A DNA stretch of 64,000 nt from Ruminococcus sp. OA3. Its GTDB lineage: Bacteria; Bacillota; Clostridia; Lachnospirales; Lachnospiraceae. Each line of letters begins with the position of its first letter. Position 1 is the first letter of the stretch. The stretch is from assembly GCF_022440845.1 (NCBI RefSeq), contig NZ_JAKNTO010000001.1, forward strand, positions 1,798,001-1,862,000. Direction: 5' to 3'. The notes under the pieces are model-generated. The model saw nothing but the letters and a program-made list of their open reading frames with translations. It made no database searches and was not told where the DNA came from. Positions 34,818-43,717 of this stretch are shown in pieces. Made by a program: the position numbers and the translations under genes.

Positions 34818-36200
34818 ATGGGGAATCAAACGTGTATAGGAACGACGGAAAGTGTATGTCCGGTATGTCTGCAGCGGATACCGGCGTGCAAAGTAAAAAC
34901 GGGGGATGAGGTATATCTCGAAAAGGAGTGCCCTGATCACGGGTATTTTCGAACGCTGATCTGGAGAGGGGCGCCCGATTACGAGAGCTGGGGACGGGCA
35001 CATGTTCAGGCAACACCTGTGAACCCTGCGCATGAAGAAGCGGAGAGAGGGTGCCCCTATGACTGCGGATTGTGTCCGGATCACCGCCAGCATACGTGCT
35101 GTGTGCTGATGGAAGTTACCAGCCGCTGCAACCTGGGGTGTCCCGTCTGTTTTGCATCTGCAGGAACTCCGTCTAAGGAGCCGGATCTTGTGCAGATCAA
35201 GGGATGGTTTGATGCGATGATGGAGTGCGGTGGACCATTCAACATTCAGCTCTCCGGCGGAGAACCTACCATGCGGGACGATCTGGATGAGATCATCAAA
35301 TTGGGCAGAGAGAAGGGATTTACGTTCTTCCAGCTGAATACCAATGGTATCAGGATAGCAGAGGAGCCGGGCTACATCAGGCGCCTGGCTGAGGCGGGTC
35401 TGAACTGCGTGTTTTTACAGTTTGACGGTCTGAGTGATGAGACTTATCAAAAGCTGCGGGGGCGGCCGTTGGCCGAACTGAAGAAAAAGGCGATTTCCGA
35501 ATGTGAGGCAGCCGATATCGGGGTCGTACTGGTGCCGACACTTGCGGCGGGTGTCAATACACAGGAGGTGGGAGACATTCTTCAATTTGCGCTGGATCAT
35601 ATGCCGGTGGTGCGCGGCGTACATTTTCAGCCGATCAGTTATTTTGGAAGGTTTGAGGATATGGATGCAGAAATACGTTACACACTGCCGGATCTGCTGC
35701 GGGACATTGAAGCACAGACGGAAGGCAGGATGAAAGTCAGTGGTTTTTCGCCGGGAAATGCGGAGAATGCCTACTGTTCGTTCAGCGGGAATTTTATGAA
35801 AATGCAGGATGGAACGATACGGTCGCTGAACTCAGAAAAAAGCTGCGGATGCGGAGCGGAGCATGTACAGCCGGGTGCTGCATCCAGAAAAGCACAGAAA
35901 TTCGTGGCCAGACGCTGGTCATCGGGGCGTCCGAAGGTTAAGAGCGCGGATCAGAAACAGAGCTGCTGCCAGACGGGGTCCCTCGATGATTTCCTGGAGC
36001 GGATCGAGCAGTATACGCTTGCGGTCTCCTGTATGACATTTATGGATGCATGGAATCTGGATCTGGACCGTCTGCGGGAATGCTATATTCATATGATATC
36101 TCAGAAAGAAAAGATGGATCTCGTGCCGTTCTGTGCCTATAATATGACGGCGGCTGACGGGAGAACCTTATATCGGGGGCAGGAAGACGGTGATACTTGA
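34818..36200 (+). CDS. Radical SAM protein of the MJ0619/Tes-like type (TrsS-like)
   Basis: 460 residues. CPYDCGLCPDHRQHTC (79-94) followed by TSRCNLGCPVCFASAG, with the SAM cluster ligands Cys104, 108 and 111, and LSGGEPT near 137 are the pattern of the MJ0619/tetraether-synthase-like branch. More cysteines lie at 14, 17, 24 and 38 and in two late groups (SCGCG, SCC). MJ0619 is known to methylate a pterin, which is suggestive beside molybdopterin genes. I also recall the name TrsS for radical SAM (seleno)proteins in this setting; here cysteine codons, not UGA, are present. ATG at 34818 follows AGGAGG. Confidence 0.82.
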   Translation: MGNQTCIGTTESVCPVCLQRIPACKVKTGDEVYLEKECPDHGYFRTLIWRGAPDYESWGRAHVQATPVNPAHEEAERGCPYDCGLCPDHRQHTCCVLMEVTSRCNLGCPVCFASAGTPSKEPDLVQIKGWFDAMMECGGPFNIQLSGGEPTMRDDLDEIIKLGREKGFTFFQLNTNGIRIAEEPGYIRRLAEAGLNCVFLQFDGLSDETYQKLRGRPLAELKKKAISECEAADIGVVLVPTLAAGVNTQEVGDILQFALDHMPVVRGVHFQPISYFGRFEDMDAEIRYTLPDLLRDIEAQTEGRMKVSGFSPGNAENAYCSFSGNFMKMQDGTIRSLNSEKSCGCGAEHVQPGAASRKAQKFVARRWSSGRPKVKSADQKQSCCQTGSLDDFLERIEQYTLAVSCMTFMDAWNLDLDRLRECYIHMISQKEKMDLVPFCAYNMTAADGRTLYRGQEDGDT

Positions 36201-37470
36201 TGATTGGATCCGGCAAAAACATGGAATAGAAACAGAGCGGGAAGGAGAAATCCGCTGTTGGCAGCTGAAGCGGATCACGGAACTGATCCGGAGAGCAAAG
36301 AGCGAAAGCCCTTATTACAGAAGATTGTATGATGATACTGCAGTGCCGGATTCGTGGGATGCGTTTCGGTGTCTGCCGTTTACGGATGCGTCTGCAGTCC
36401 GGGAGCAGGGTCTGCAGATGCTGTGTGTACCACAGGGAGAGATTGAGCGTGTGGTCACGCTCACCACAACCGGAACGTCAGGTTTGCCGAAACGTCTGTA
36501 TTTTACAAGACAAGATCAGGATCTGACGATCGATTTTTTTTACCACGGCATGGCTCTTGTGGCAAGACCGGGCGGAGTGACGGTGGTCTTTCTGCCTTAT
36601 GAGAGGGTGGGCAGTGTGGGCGACCTGCTGCTTAAGGGACTGACAAGGATGCATACAAAAGGCATCGGTTATGGGCTGATCACGGAACTTGAAGATGCAG
36701 TGAATGTCCTGATGACAAACAGGGCAGACTCCTTTGTAGCAGCGCCCGTTCAGGCACTTGCGCTTGCGTGCTATGTGCGGGAACATGGCATCCGCCTCTT
36801 TCTTCATAAGATACTGCTGAGCACGGATCATTTGTCGGGCAGTGTAAAAAAACGCCTGGAGGCGGATCTGCAGTGTGAGGTTTATGATCATTTTGGCATC
36901 ACGGAGGCAGGACTCGGTGCGGCAATCGACTGTCCGGCACACTGCGGCATGCACATCCGTGAAAATGATCTGCTGTTTGAGGTGATTCATCCAGAAAGCG
37001 CAGAAATCCTTCCCGACGGCTGCAGCGGGGAGCTTGTTCTGACGACCCTGACGAGAGAAGGTATGCCGCTGATCCGTTACCGGACCGGCGATTACGGAAA
37101 AATAGAAAGAAAACGGTGCAGCTGTGGCAGTTTTCTTACGCGGTTGTGGGCATCGGGCGGCAGGATCGGCAATGAGATACGGCATCGGGACGGGATGCTG
37201 ACGATGGAGGATCTGGATGAACTGCTGTTCGCGGCGGAGGGACTGATGGATTACAGGGCTGGCTATCAATACGCTGATAATCTGCTGAAGCTGCATCTGG
37301 TGTTCTATGCAAAGCTGCCGGGTAACATGACAGAGTTCATCGAAATGATACAGAAGGTCATACGGGAACAGACGGGGCTGAAGACGGAAATCACAGCGGA
37401 ACCTTCGATGGAAATACGCCCGCAGTATCTGCAGAAACGTACAATCTTAAGGGATGGTGAAAACGAGTGA
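36190..37470 (+). CDS. AMP-dependent CoA ligase-like enzyme (phenylacetate-CoA ligase fold)
   Basis: 426 residues of the adenylate-forming superfamily, PaaK-like. TLTTTGTSGLPKR at 90-102 is the ATP phosphate loop; YDHFGITEAGLG and YRTGDYGKI are the other core motifs. It contains KRCSCGSF, an extra Cys pair. It would activate a carboxylic acid as adenylate and perhaps CoA ester, which could be the acid made by the aldehyde oxidoreductase or a cofactor precursor. Start is GTG at 36190, overlapping the radical SAM stop by 11 bases. A DVU_1553-type ligase by memory. Substrate unknown. Confidence 0.8.
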   Translation: MILDDWIRQKHGIETEREGEIRCWQLKRITELIRRAKSESPYYRRLYDDTAVPDSWDAFRCLPFTDASAVREQGLQMLCVPQGEIERVVTLTTTGTSGLPKRLYFTRQDQDLTIDFFYHGMALVARPGGVTVVFLPYERVGSVGDLLLKGLTRMHTKGIGYGLITELEDAVNVLMTNRADSFVAAPVQALALACYVREHGIRLFLHKILLSTDHLSGSVKKRLEADLQCEVYDHFGITEAGLGAAIDCPAHCGMHIRENDLLFEVIHPESAEILPDGCSGELVLTTLTREGMPLIRYRTGDYGKIERKRCSCGSFLTRLWASGGRIGNEIRHRDGMLTMEDLDELLFAAEGLMDYRAGYQYADNLLKLHLVFYAKLPGNMTEFIEMIQKVIREQTGLKTEITAEPSMEIRPQYLQKRTILRDGENE

Positions 37471-38075
37471 AGCTAATTTTGATGCGGCACGGCTCTATCC
37501 GGCTGCCTGACGAAGAAAAGTGTTACATCGGACAGACGGATAGGTCCATGACGCAGGAGGGGCAGACAGAGGTCGATAAAAGCCTGGAGCGTTTGGGAGG
37601 ACAGATCGGATGGGTCGATGAAATCTGGTCCAGCGACCTGAAGCGATGCGTGGAGACTGCCGAACGTGCAGCAATGCATTTTGAAATGCCGTTTCGGACG
37701 GATCAACGTCTCCGGGAAATTAATCTCGGAGACTGGGAGGGGCAATCCGTCCGCCTGATCCGGCAGGAATATCCTAAAGAGTACAGGATCAGGGGGGAAC
37801 ATCCGGGGAACTACCGCACACCGGGCGGAGAAAATTTTCTCCAGGTGATGATACGCGCTGTACAGTTTACACAAGAAAGGGTACAATGTCTACAGGAAGA
37901 AAAGGTATTTCTTTTTATTACGCATGCAGGCGTTATCAGAACGCTCTGCTGCTGCAGAGACGGCAGGAATCCCGATGAATTGCTGCAATATCAGATAGGA
38001 TATGGAGAGTATGTGGTCTGGGATGCGACTAAGGCAGCTGTTATGGAAAGACTGAAGGATCAAAGTTATCACTAA
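37467..38075 (+). CDS. Histidine phosphatase family protein
   Basis: 202 residues with LILMRHGSIRLPDE at the N-terminus (phosphohistidine site) and FLFITHAGVIRTLCC near 155 (second catalytic histidine), plus LREINLGDWEGQS. The pattern resembles CobC/alpha-ribazole phosphatases. No cobalamin genes are near, so it probably removes a phosphate from an intermediate of the molybdenum island. GTG start overlaps the ligase stop by 4 bases. Confidence 0.82.
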   Translation: MKLILMRHGSIRLPDEEKCYIGQTDRSMTQEGQTEVDKSLERLGGQIGWVDEIWSSDLKRCVETAERAAMHFEMPFRTDQRLREINLGDWEGQSVRLIRQEYPKEYRIRGEHPGNYRTPGGENFLQVMIRAVQFTQERVQCLQEEKVFLFITHAGVIRTLCCCRDGRNPDELLQYQIGYGEYVVWDATKAAVMERLKDQSYH

Positions 38076-38090
38076 AAGGAGGAACATAAG

Positions 38091-39125
38091 ATGAAAGAGA
38101 TGGCAACCACAGAGGCAGTTGGACAGGTATTATGTCATGATCTTACACAGATCATCAGGGACAAAAAGAAAGGACCGGCTTTTCGAAAGGGGCACATCAT
38201 TCAGGAGGAAGATATTCCGGTGCTGCTTTCCATGGGGAAAGATCACATCTATGTCTGGGAAAAAGATGAGAATATCCTTCATGAAAATGAGGCGGCTGAT
38301 ATCCTGTACCGGATGTGCAGGAATGAATATATGGAACCGTCAGAGGTAAAGGAAGGAAAAATAGAGATCAAAGCGACAAGGGACGGACTGCTGAAGATCA
38401 GGGAAGACCGTCTGCTGAAAGTCAACCTGCTGGGTGATATGATGATCGCATGCCGCCATAATAATACGGTTGTTAAAAAGGGGGAAGTACTGGCAGGAAC
38501 ACGTATAATCCCGCTGGTCATAGAAAAGGAAAAGATGGAGCTCGCAAAGGAGGCCGCAGGGGAACAGCCGCTGCTTATGCTCAAACCGATACAGCCGAAA
38601 AAGGCAGGGATCGTAACAACCGGAAATGAAGTATTCTATGGAAGGATAAAAGATACCTTCACTCCGGTAGTCGAGAAAAAATTTGAAGAATTCGGTGCCG
38701 AGGTCACAATGAAGACTTTAGTGGGTGACGACAAGGAGAACATCCGACAGGCAATTCTGAATATGATCGCACAGGGGGCAGAGGTCGTAGTCTGTACCGG
38801 CGGAATGAGTGTGGATCCGGATGACCGGACACCGGGAGCGATCGCAGCCACAGGCGCAGAGGTTATTACATACGGAGCACCGGTTCTGCCAGGGGCGATG
38901 ATGCTGCTTTCTTACTATCACAGAGAAGACGGACAGGTGGTTCCCATTCTGGGACTTCCTGGATGTGTGATGTACGCCAGGAGGACCATTTTTGACATCA
39001 TGCTTCCCCGGGTACTGGCGGACGACCGGATATCAAAAGAAGAAATCGCACGCCTGGGAGTTGGAGGATTGTGCCTGGGATGCCCGACATGTACGTTCCC
39101 GAACTGTGGATTTGGAAAAGCATAA
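38091..39125 (+). CDS. MoeA-like molybdopterin-binding protein with Cys-rich tail
   Basis: 344 residues. The C-terminal half is a MoCF_biosynth fold: GIVTTGNEVFYGRIKD, then VVVCTGGMSVDPDDRTPGA and ILGLPGCVMYARRT, the regions that bind molybdopterin in MoeA/MogA. The N-terminal part (about 1-180) is shorter than in MoeA (about 400 in all). The tail LCLGCPTCTFPNCGFGKA has four cysteines not found in MoeA and may bind a metal or cluster. It probably inserts molybdate into the cofactor or presents it to the oxidoreductase. Confidence 0.8.
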   Translation: MKEMATTEAVGQVLCHDLTQIIRDKKKGPAFRKGHIIQEEDIPVLLSMGKDHIYVWEKDENILHENEAADILYRMCRNEYMEPSEVKEGKIEIKATRDGLLKIREDRLLKVNLLGDMMIACRHNNTVVKKGEVLAGTRIIPLVIEKEKMELAKEAAGEQPLLMLKPIQPKKAGIVTTGNEVFYGRIKDTFTPVVEKKFEEFGAEVTMKTLVGDDKENIRQAILNMIAQGAEVVVCTGGMSVDPDDRTPGAIAATGAEVITYGAPVLPGAMMLLSYYHREDGQVVPILGLPGCVMYARRTIFDIMLPRVLADDRISKEEIARLGVGGLCLGCPTCTFPNCGFGKA

Positions 39126-39145
39126 CCAAAATGGGAGGAGAAGAT

Positions 39146-40069
39146 ATGGATTACCGGGGATTTTATCTGGAACTGCATAGGAGAATGCAAAGGGAAGCGC
39201 TGGTTCCCGTGACCACGTATCTGACCGGGGCCAGAAGGGGTGAAAAGGAATTCAAGACAGAGCAGGTAAATGGATGCTTTTCAGAAAACTTTCAGGGTCA
39301 AATGACTGTAGTGCTGTGCGGGGCAGGTCATGTGTCGCAGGCGGCAGCACGAATTTTCCGGGAATTGGAATACCGCCTGATCGTGGTGGATGACCGACTG
39401 GAATATGCGAATACGGTCAGATTTCCGATGGCCGATGAGATTCGCTGTCTGAATTTTGATACAGAGTTTCCGAATGCCCGGTTTCCGGAGCATGCTTATT
39501 ATGTGATTTTGACGCGGGGACATGAGCATGACTATACGTGCCTGCGCAACATCCTGACGCGTTCACATGGATATATCGGTATGATCGGAAGCAGAAGCAA
39601 AGTAAAGCTGTCCAGAGAACGGCTGGCGGAAGAAGGCTTTTCGGCGGAGCAGGTGGATGCGGTGCATGCGCCGATCGGATTAAGGATCGGAGGACAGACA
39701 CCGGCGGAGATCGCTGTCAGTATTGCAGCTGAAATTATACAGGTGAAGAATACGGAATCGGGCAGCACACTGGACGAGGCGGTGCTTGAAGGCCTGAACC
39801 AGACAGAACCGTCTGTGATGGTGACGGTGACAGAAAAGGAAGGATCGTCGCCGCGGGGTAAGGGCAGCCGGATGGTGGTGACCTCCTGCGGGAAAAACTA
39901 TGGGACAATAGGCGGCGGGGCAATTGAATATGCTGCGGTTAAGCGGGCCGTTGAATTATGCCGGACAGGGTGTTTTGACACCGCAGGGTATGACCTTGGC
40001 AATTCAGAAGCGGCAACGCTGGGAATGGTATGCGGAGGACGTGTGGCGGTGATGTTTGAGCCGCTGTAA
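39146..40069 (+). CDS. XdhC-type maturation factor with swapped domains
   Basis: 307 residues. XdhC proteins bind and deliver sulfurated molybdenum cofactor to xanthine-oxidase-family enzymes. The usual order is CoxI-like domain first and Rossmann domain last; here the Rossmann motif [13 protein letters not shown] (55-67, with VVDDR at 80-84) comes first, and the CoxI-like part ([29 protein letters not shown]) sits at 225-307. ATG at 39146 follows GGGAGGAG; the frame continues upstream into the preceding gene. Expected partner is the aldehyde oxidoreductase. Confidence 0.85.
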   Translation: MDYRGFYLELHRRMQREALVPVTTYLTGARRGEKEFKTEQVNGCFSENFQGQMTVVLCGAGHVSQAAARIFRELEYRLIVVDDRLEYANTVRFPMADEIRCLNFDTEFPNARFPEHAYYVILTRGHEHDYTCLRNILTRSHGYIGMIGSRSKVKLSRERLAEEGFSAEQVDAVHAPIGLRIGGQTPAEIAVSIAAEIIQVKNTESGSTLDEAVLEGLNQTEPSVMVTVTEKEGSSPRGKGSRMVVTSCGKNYGTIGGGAIEYAAVKRAVELCRTGCFDTAGYDLGNSEAATLGMVCGGRVAVMFEPL

Positions 40070-40083
40070 GGAGGAACACGATT

Positions 40084-40563
40084 ATGGGGAATAAACTGAC
40101 GCATTTTGACAGCAATGGAAATGCGGTGATGGTAGATGTGACAGAAAAGGAAGTGACCCACCGCACGGCTACTGCCCGCGGTACGATCAGGGTGAATGAA
40201 GATATCATGCAGGCGGTACTAAGCGGCAGCGTGAAAAAAGGAGATGTACTGGGGGTTGCAAGGATAGCGGGGATCATGGGAGTAAAAAGGACATCTGACC
40301 TGATTCCGATGTGCCATCCGCTGCCTGTCGGAAAATGCAGCGTTGAGTTTGAAGTTTCAAAGGAAAAGCAGGAGATTACAGCCATATGTACGGTGATGAC
40401 TGACGGGAAAACAGGCGTGGAGATGGAGGCGCTTACGGGTGTACAGATCGCGCTTCTGACCATCTACGATATGTGTAAGGCGATTGACAAGCGGATGGTT
40501 ATGACCGATATTCATCTGGTGAACAAAAGCGGCGGAAAGAGCGGTGATTTTGCATATGATTGA
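40084..40563 (+). CDS. moaC: Cyclic pyranopterin monophosphate synthase
   Basis: Acts after MoaA in the first step of molybdopterin synthesis, forming cyclic pyranopterin monophosphate. The 159-residue protein has [12 protein letters not shown] and [28 protein letters not shown] with the catalytic lysine and aspartate region; length is normal. It is preceded by the XdhC-type gene at 14 bases with AAGGAGG, and moaA begins inside its last codons. Confidence 0.95.
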   Translation: MGNKLTHFDSNGNAVMVDVTEKEVTHRTATARGTIRVNEDIMQAVLSGSVKKGDVLGVARIAGIMGVKRTSDLIPMCHPLPVGKCSVEFEVSKEKQEITAICTVMTDGKTGVEMEALTGVQIALLTIYDMCKAIDKRMVMTDIHLVNKSGGKSGDFAYD

Positions 40564-41530
40564 TCAATGTGGGAGAAATATCGACTATGTCAGGATCTCG
40601 GTGACTGACCGGTGCAATCTGAGATGTGTCTACTGTATGCCTGAAGACGGTGTGAAAAACACACCTCACGAAGAAATTCTCAGATATGACGAGATTCTCA
40701 GAGTATGCCGCATTATGGCGGGGCTTGGAATTTCCAAAATCAAACTGACGGGCGGAGAACCTCTGGTGCGAAAAGATGTACCGTATCTTGTACGTGAACT
40801 GAAACAGATTTCAGGTATTGAAAAAGTGACGCTGACGACAAATGGCATATTGCTGACAGAGTATATGAAAGACCTGCATGCGGCGGGGATCAACGGTATC
40901 AATATCAGCCTGGACACCATGAATCCGGCACTGTTTCGTGAGATCACGAGACGGGATATGCTGGATCATGTGAAATGCGGGATCGAAGCTGCCATGAGGT
41001 ACAGGGATGTTCCGCTGAAGATCAACTGTGTACCGATGGGAATGGAAGGCCAGGATTTGATGGAGATCGCGGCACTGGCAGGAGAACATCCTGTTCATGT
41101 GAGATTTATTGAGATGATGCCGATAGGATATGGAAAAAAATTCAAATTCATCGGAGAGGATGAGATTGTCGGACAGCTCAGGGCGGCGTTCGGAGAGGTG
41201 ACGCCTTGTATGGATAAACTGGGCAATGGACCGGGACACTACTATACAGTAGAACAGCTGACCGGGAAAATTGGATTTATCAGTGCGATCAGTCATAAGT
41301 TCTGTAATGAATGTAACCGAATCAGAATGACTTCGCAGGGGTTTCTGAAGTCGTGCCTGCAGTATGAGACGGGGCGTGATCTGCGCACGCTTTTGAGAAC
41401 AGGAGCGGATGACGGGGACATCGAGGCCGCCATCCGTGAGGTTGTTTTAAAGAAACCGACAGGACATGAGTTTCTGGCAGAACAGATTTCGGAAGAAGAA
41501 TCTCACTGCATGGCACAGATAGGAGGATGA
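40556..41530 (+). CDS. moaA: GTP 3',8-cyclase
   Basis: Radical SAM enzyme that rearranges GTP as the first committed step of molybdenum cofactor synthesis. In 324 residues it has the SAM cluster CNLRCVYC near residue 18, [12 protein letters not shown] near 65, the second cluster C-x2-C-x13-C in the [18 protein letters not shown] segment, and the C-terminal Gly-Gly needed for activity. ATG at 40556 overlaps moaC by 8 bases; the frame extends upstream to 40544 without better signals. Confidence 0.95.
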   Translation: MIDQCGRNIDYVRISVTDRCNLRCVYCMPEDGVKNTPHEEILRYDEILRVCRIMAGLGISKIKLTGGEPLVRKDVPYLVRELKQISGIEKVTLTTNGILLTEYMKDLHAAGINGINISLDTMNPALFREITRRDMLDHVKCGIEAAMRYRDVPLKINCVPMGMEGQDLMEIAALAGEHPVHVRFIEMMPIGYGKKFKFIGEDEIVGQLRAAFGEVTPCMDKLGNGPGHYYTVEQLTGKIGFISAISHKFCNECNRIRMTSQGFLKSCLQYETGRDLRTLLRTGADDGDIEAAIREVVLKKPTGHEFLAEQISEEESHCMAQIGG

Positions 41531-41534
41531 TGAT

Positions 41535-42026
41535 ATGTATCGGGTAGCGATTATAACATCCAGTGATGCGGGATATCGAAAAGAGAGAGAGGATCTAAGT
41601 GGTCCCGCGATCAGGGAAATCGTGGAAGACAATGGATATCAGGTGGTATCAGCGGTGGTTCTGCCGGATGAAAAGCAGATGCTGAGTGATGAGATGAGAC
41701 GCATCGCTGACGGAAATCTGGCGGATCTGATCCTCACAACAGGGGGGACCGGCTTTTCGCCGAGAGACTGTATGCCGGAGGCGACGGCGGAGGTGGCACA
41801 GAGGATGGTTCCGGGAATCCCGGAGGCTATGCGCGCTTACAGCGCACGGTTTACTAAACGAGCGATGCTGAGCAGGGCGGCAGCCGGTATCCGGGAAGCT
41901 ACACTGATCGTCAATCTCCCGGGAAGCCCGAAGGCGGTCAGGGAGTGTCTGGAATACATTATCAGTGAACTGGGACATGGGCTTGATATTCTGACTGGGA
42001 CTGCGGCGAATTGTGCAAGGAAATAG
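41535..42026 (+). CDS. MogA/MoaB family molybdopterin adenylyltransferase
   Basis: 163 residues. ITSSDAGYRKEREDLSGP at the start, LTTGGTGFSPRDCMPEAT in the middle with the conserved aspartate, and IVNLPGSPKAVRECL near the end are characteristic of MogA. It adenylates molybdopterin before metal insertion. It begins 4 bases after moaA, which closes the biosynthetic set in this window. MoaD, MoaE and MoeB, needed for the dithiolene step, are not present here and must be elsewhere. Confidence 0.9.
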   Translation: MYRVAIITSSDAGYRKEREDLSGPAIREIVEDNGYQVVSAVVLPDEKQMLSDEMRRIADGNLADLILTTGGTGFSPRDCMPEATAEVAQRMVPGIPEAMRAYSARFTKRAMLSRAAAGIREATLIVNLPGSPKAVRECLEYIISELGHGLDILTGTAANCARK

Positions 42027-42045
42027 CCCCGTATGATTCTGGAAA

Positions 42046-42098
42046 CACCGATCGGTAAGGGGAACCAGGAAAGATGATGAAAGGAGGCATCATCGGTG
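42046..42098 (+). promoter_or_regulatory. Structured leader upstream of modA, possible metal or cofactor-responsive RNA
   Basis: CACCGAT at 42046-42052 pairs with ATCGGTG at 42092-42098, enclosing GATGATG/CATCATC, which competes for the last bases. CGGTGGCCAGCCGG follows at about 42095. The fold is compact for a 136-base gap between mogA-like and modA genes. No known class was matched with certainty; the Moco motif is the one to test. Confidence 0.35.
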
Positions 42099-42162
42099 AC
42101 GGTGGCCAGCCGGTCGTGTTATCATAAAAAAGAAGATGTTTACTAAAAGGAGGATGACAAAA

Positions 42163-43035
42163 ATGAAAAAAAAATTAATGGCAGTGATGATGGTAGCGGC
42201 GATGACAGCGGCGCTGGCAGGGTGCGGAGATAAAGCCGCAGATGAATCCAAAACGGATACTGCCCAGGAGGCAGAACCAACAACGGAAGAGGCAGATCCG
42301 ACCGAGGCAGCAGATGATAAAGATGCGGCGGGCGAGGAGACGACGATCCTGGTCGCGGCCGCTGCGAGTCTTGAGTATTCCTACACGGATGAACTCATTC
42401 CAATGTTCGAGGAAGCAAATCCGGGCATCAAGGTAGAGGGTACTTATGACAGCTCAGGAAAACTGCAGACACAGATTGGAGAGGGCCTGGAAGCAGATGT
42501 CTTTATGTCAGCTGCCATGAAACAGATGAATGCACTGAAAGACGAATCGATGATCGATGCGGATTCTGTTGTGGAGCTGCTGGAGAACAAAATCGTACTG
42601 ATTGTTCCGGCTGACGGCGAATCTTCACTTGCAGCATTTGAGGATATTAAAAATGCTGAGACAGTTGCACTTGGAGATCCGGAGAGTGTTCCGGCAGGAC
42701 AGTATGCGCAGGAAGCGCTTACGAGTCTCGGGATTTATGATGAGGTAGCGGCAAAGTCCAGCTTTGGGACCAATGTGACGGAAGTTTTGAACTGGGTAGC
42801 TGAGGGAAGTGCTGATGCAGGTATCGTCTATGCAACGGATGCAGCGACGACAGACAAGGTTAAGGTGGTGGCAGAGGCACCGGAGGGAGCTCTGGCGGAA
42901 CCTGTGATCTATCCGGTCGGAGTTGTCACCGCATCTGAGAAAAAAGATGCGGCACAGAAGTTCGTGGATTTTCTGCAGACGCCGGAAGCCATGGCTGTAT
43001 TTGAAGAATACGGTTTCACCTCAAATATAGGATAG
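42163..43035 (+). CDS. modA: Molybdate ABC transporter substrate-binding lipoprotein
   Basis: 290-residue lipoprotein that captures molybdate or tungstate outside the cell. Signal peptide 1-20 ends in LAG before Cys21; an acidic linker reaches to about 60. The mature domain shows LVAAAASLEYSYTDELIP, YDSSGKLQTQIGEG and ALGDPESVPAGQYAQEAL, with the serines and tyrosine that hold the oxyanion. ATG at 42163 follows AAAGGAGG by 11 bases; two upstream in-frame starts overlap the ribosome site. First gene of modABC. Confidence 0.93.
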   Translation: MKKKLMAVMMVAAMTAALAGCGDKAADESKTDTAQEAEPTTEEADPTEAADDKDAAGEETTILVAAAASLEYSYTDELIPMFEEANPGIKVEGTYDSSGKLQTQIGEGLEADVFMSAAMKQMNALKDESMIDADSVVELLENKIVLIVPADGESSLAAFEDIKNAETVALGDPESVPAGQYAQEALTSLGIYDEVAAKSSFGTNVTEVLNWVAEGSADAGIVYATDAATTDKVKVVAEAPEGALAEPVIYPVGVVTASEKKDAAQKFVDFLQTPEAMAVFEEYGFTSNIG

Positions 43036-43042
43036 GCGGCGT

Positions 43043-43717
43043 ATGGACTATTCACCAATTCTGATATCTATGAAGACAGCCGGGCTCGCTATCATTGTTA
43101 CGTTTTTTATCGGCATTGGGCTGGCACGTTTTGTCGTGGGGATTAAAAAAACTGCGGTCAGACACATTCTGGATGGACTGTTCACATTACCTCTGGTACT
43201 GCCTCCTACCGTGGCAGGTTTTTTCCTGCTTTACATATTTGGGGTCAAAAGACCTCTGGGAAAATTTTTCATTGACTATTTCAGCGTTAAGATTGCATTC
43301 TCATGGGGGGCTACGGTACTCGCTGCAGTCGTTATCTCGTTTCCGCTGATGTACCGCTCTGCACGCGGTGCCTTTGAACAGGTGGACGAAAATCTGCTCC
43401 ATGCCGGGAGAACTCTTGGAATGTCGGAGTGGACGATTTTCTGGAGAGTACTGCTCCCGAATGCGATGCCGGGGGTTGTTTCCGGGGCAGTGCTGGCATT
43501 TGCCAGGGGACTCGGGGAATTTGGTGCGACGGCGATGATTGCCGGAAATATTGCCGGCAAAACGAGGACCCTTCCGCTTGCCGTCTACTCAGCGGTGGCG
43601 GCGGGGGATATGAATACGGCATACGACTATGTGATGATTCTGGTGATCATATCATTTGCCGTCGTCGTAGTGATGAATCTCGCGACAGCGAGAGAGAAAC
43701 GCGGGATGAGGATATGA
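43043..43717 (+). CDS. modB: Molybdate ABC transporter permease
   Basis: 224-residue membrane protein with five to six helices. TLPLVLPPTVAGFFLLYIFG and the cytoplasmic ATPase-contact loop ARTLGMSEWTIFWRVLLPNA followed by FARGLGEFGATAMIAGN are standard for ModB. It begins 7 bases after modA and overlaps modC by ATGA. (The two longer strings are 20 residues each.). Confidence 0.95.
   Translation: MDYSPILISMKTAGLAIIVTFFIGIGLARFVVGIKKTAVRHILDGLFTLPLVLPPTVAGFFLLYIFGVKRPLGKFFIDYFSVKIAFSWGATVLAAVVISFPLMYRSARGAFEQVDENLLHAGRTLGMSEWTIFWRVLLPNAMPGVVSGAVLAFARGLGEFGATAMIAGNIAGKTRTLPLAVYSAVAAGDMNTAYDYVMILVIISFAVVVVMNLATAREKRGMRI

Noticed and set aside
34818-36200. Selenocysteine in the radical SAM protein
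   Set aside because: No in-frame UGA; all expected positions are cysteine codons.
42074-42127. 17-codon frame between mogA-like gene and modA
   Set aside because: It has a fair ribosome site but overlaps the predicted RNA stems and is too short to support; the structure explains the bases better.
43429-43713. Long in-frame extension of modC into modB
   Set aside because: The ATG at 43714 overlaps the modB stop in the usual way, and the extra N-terminal sequence is an out-of-frame reading of modB without similarity to ABC ATPases.
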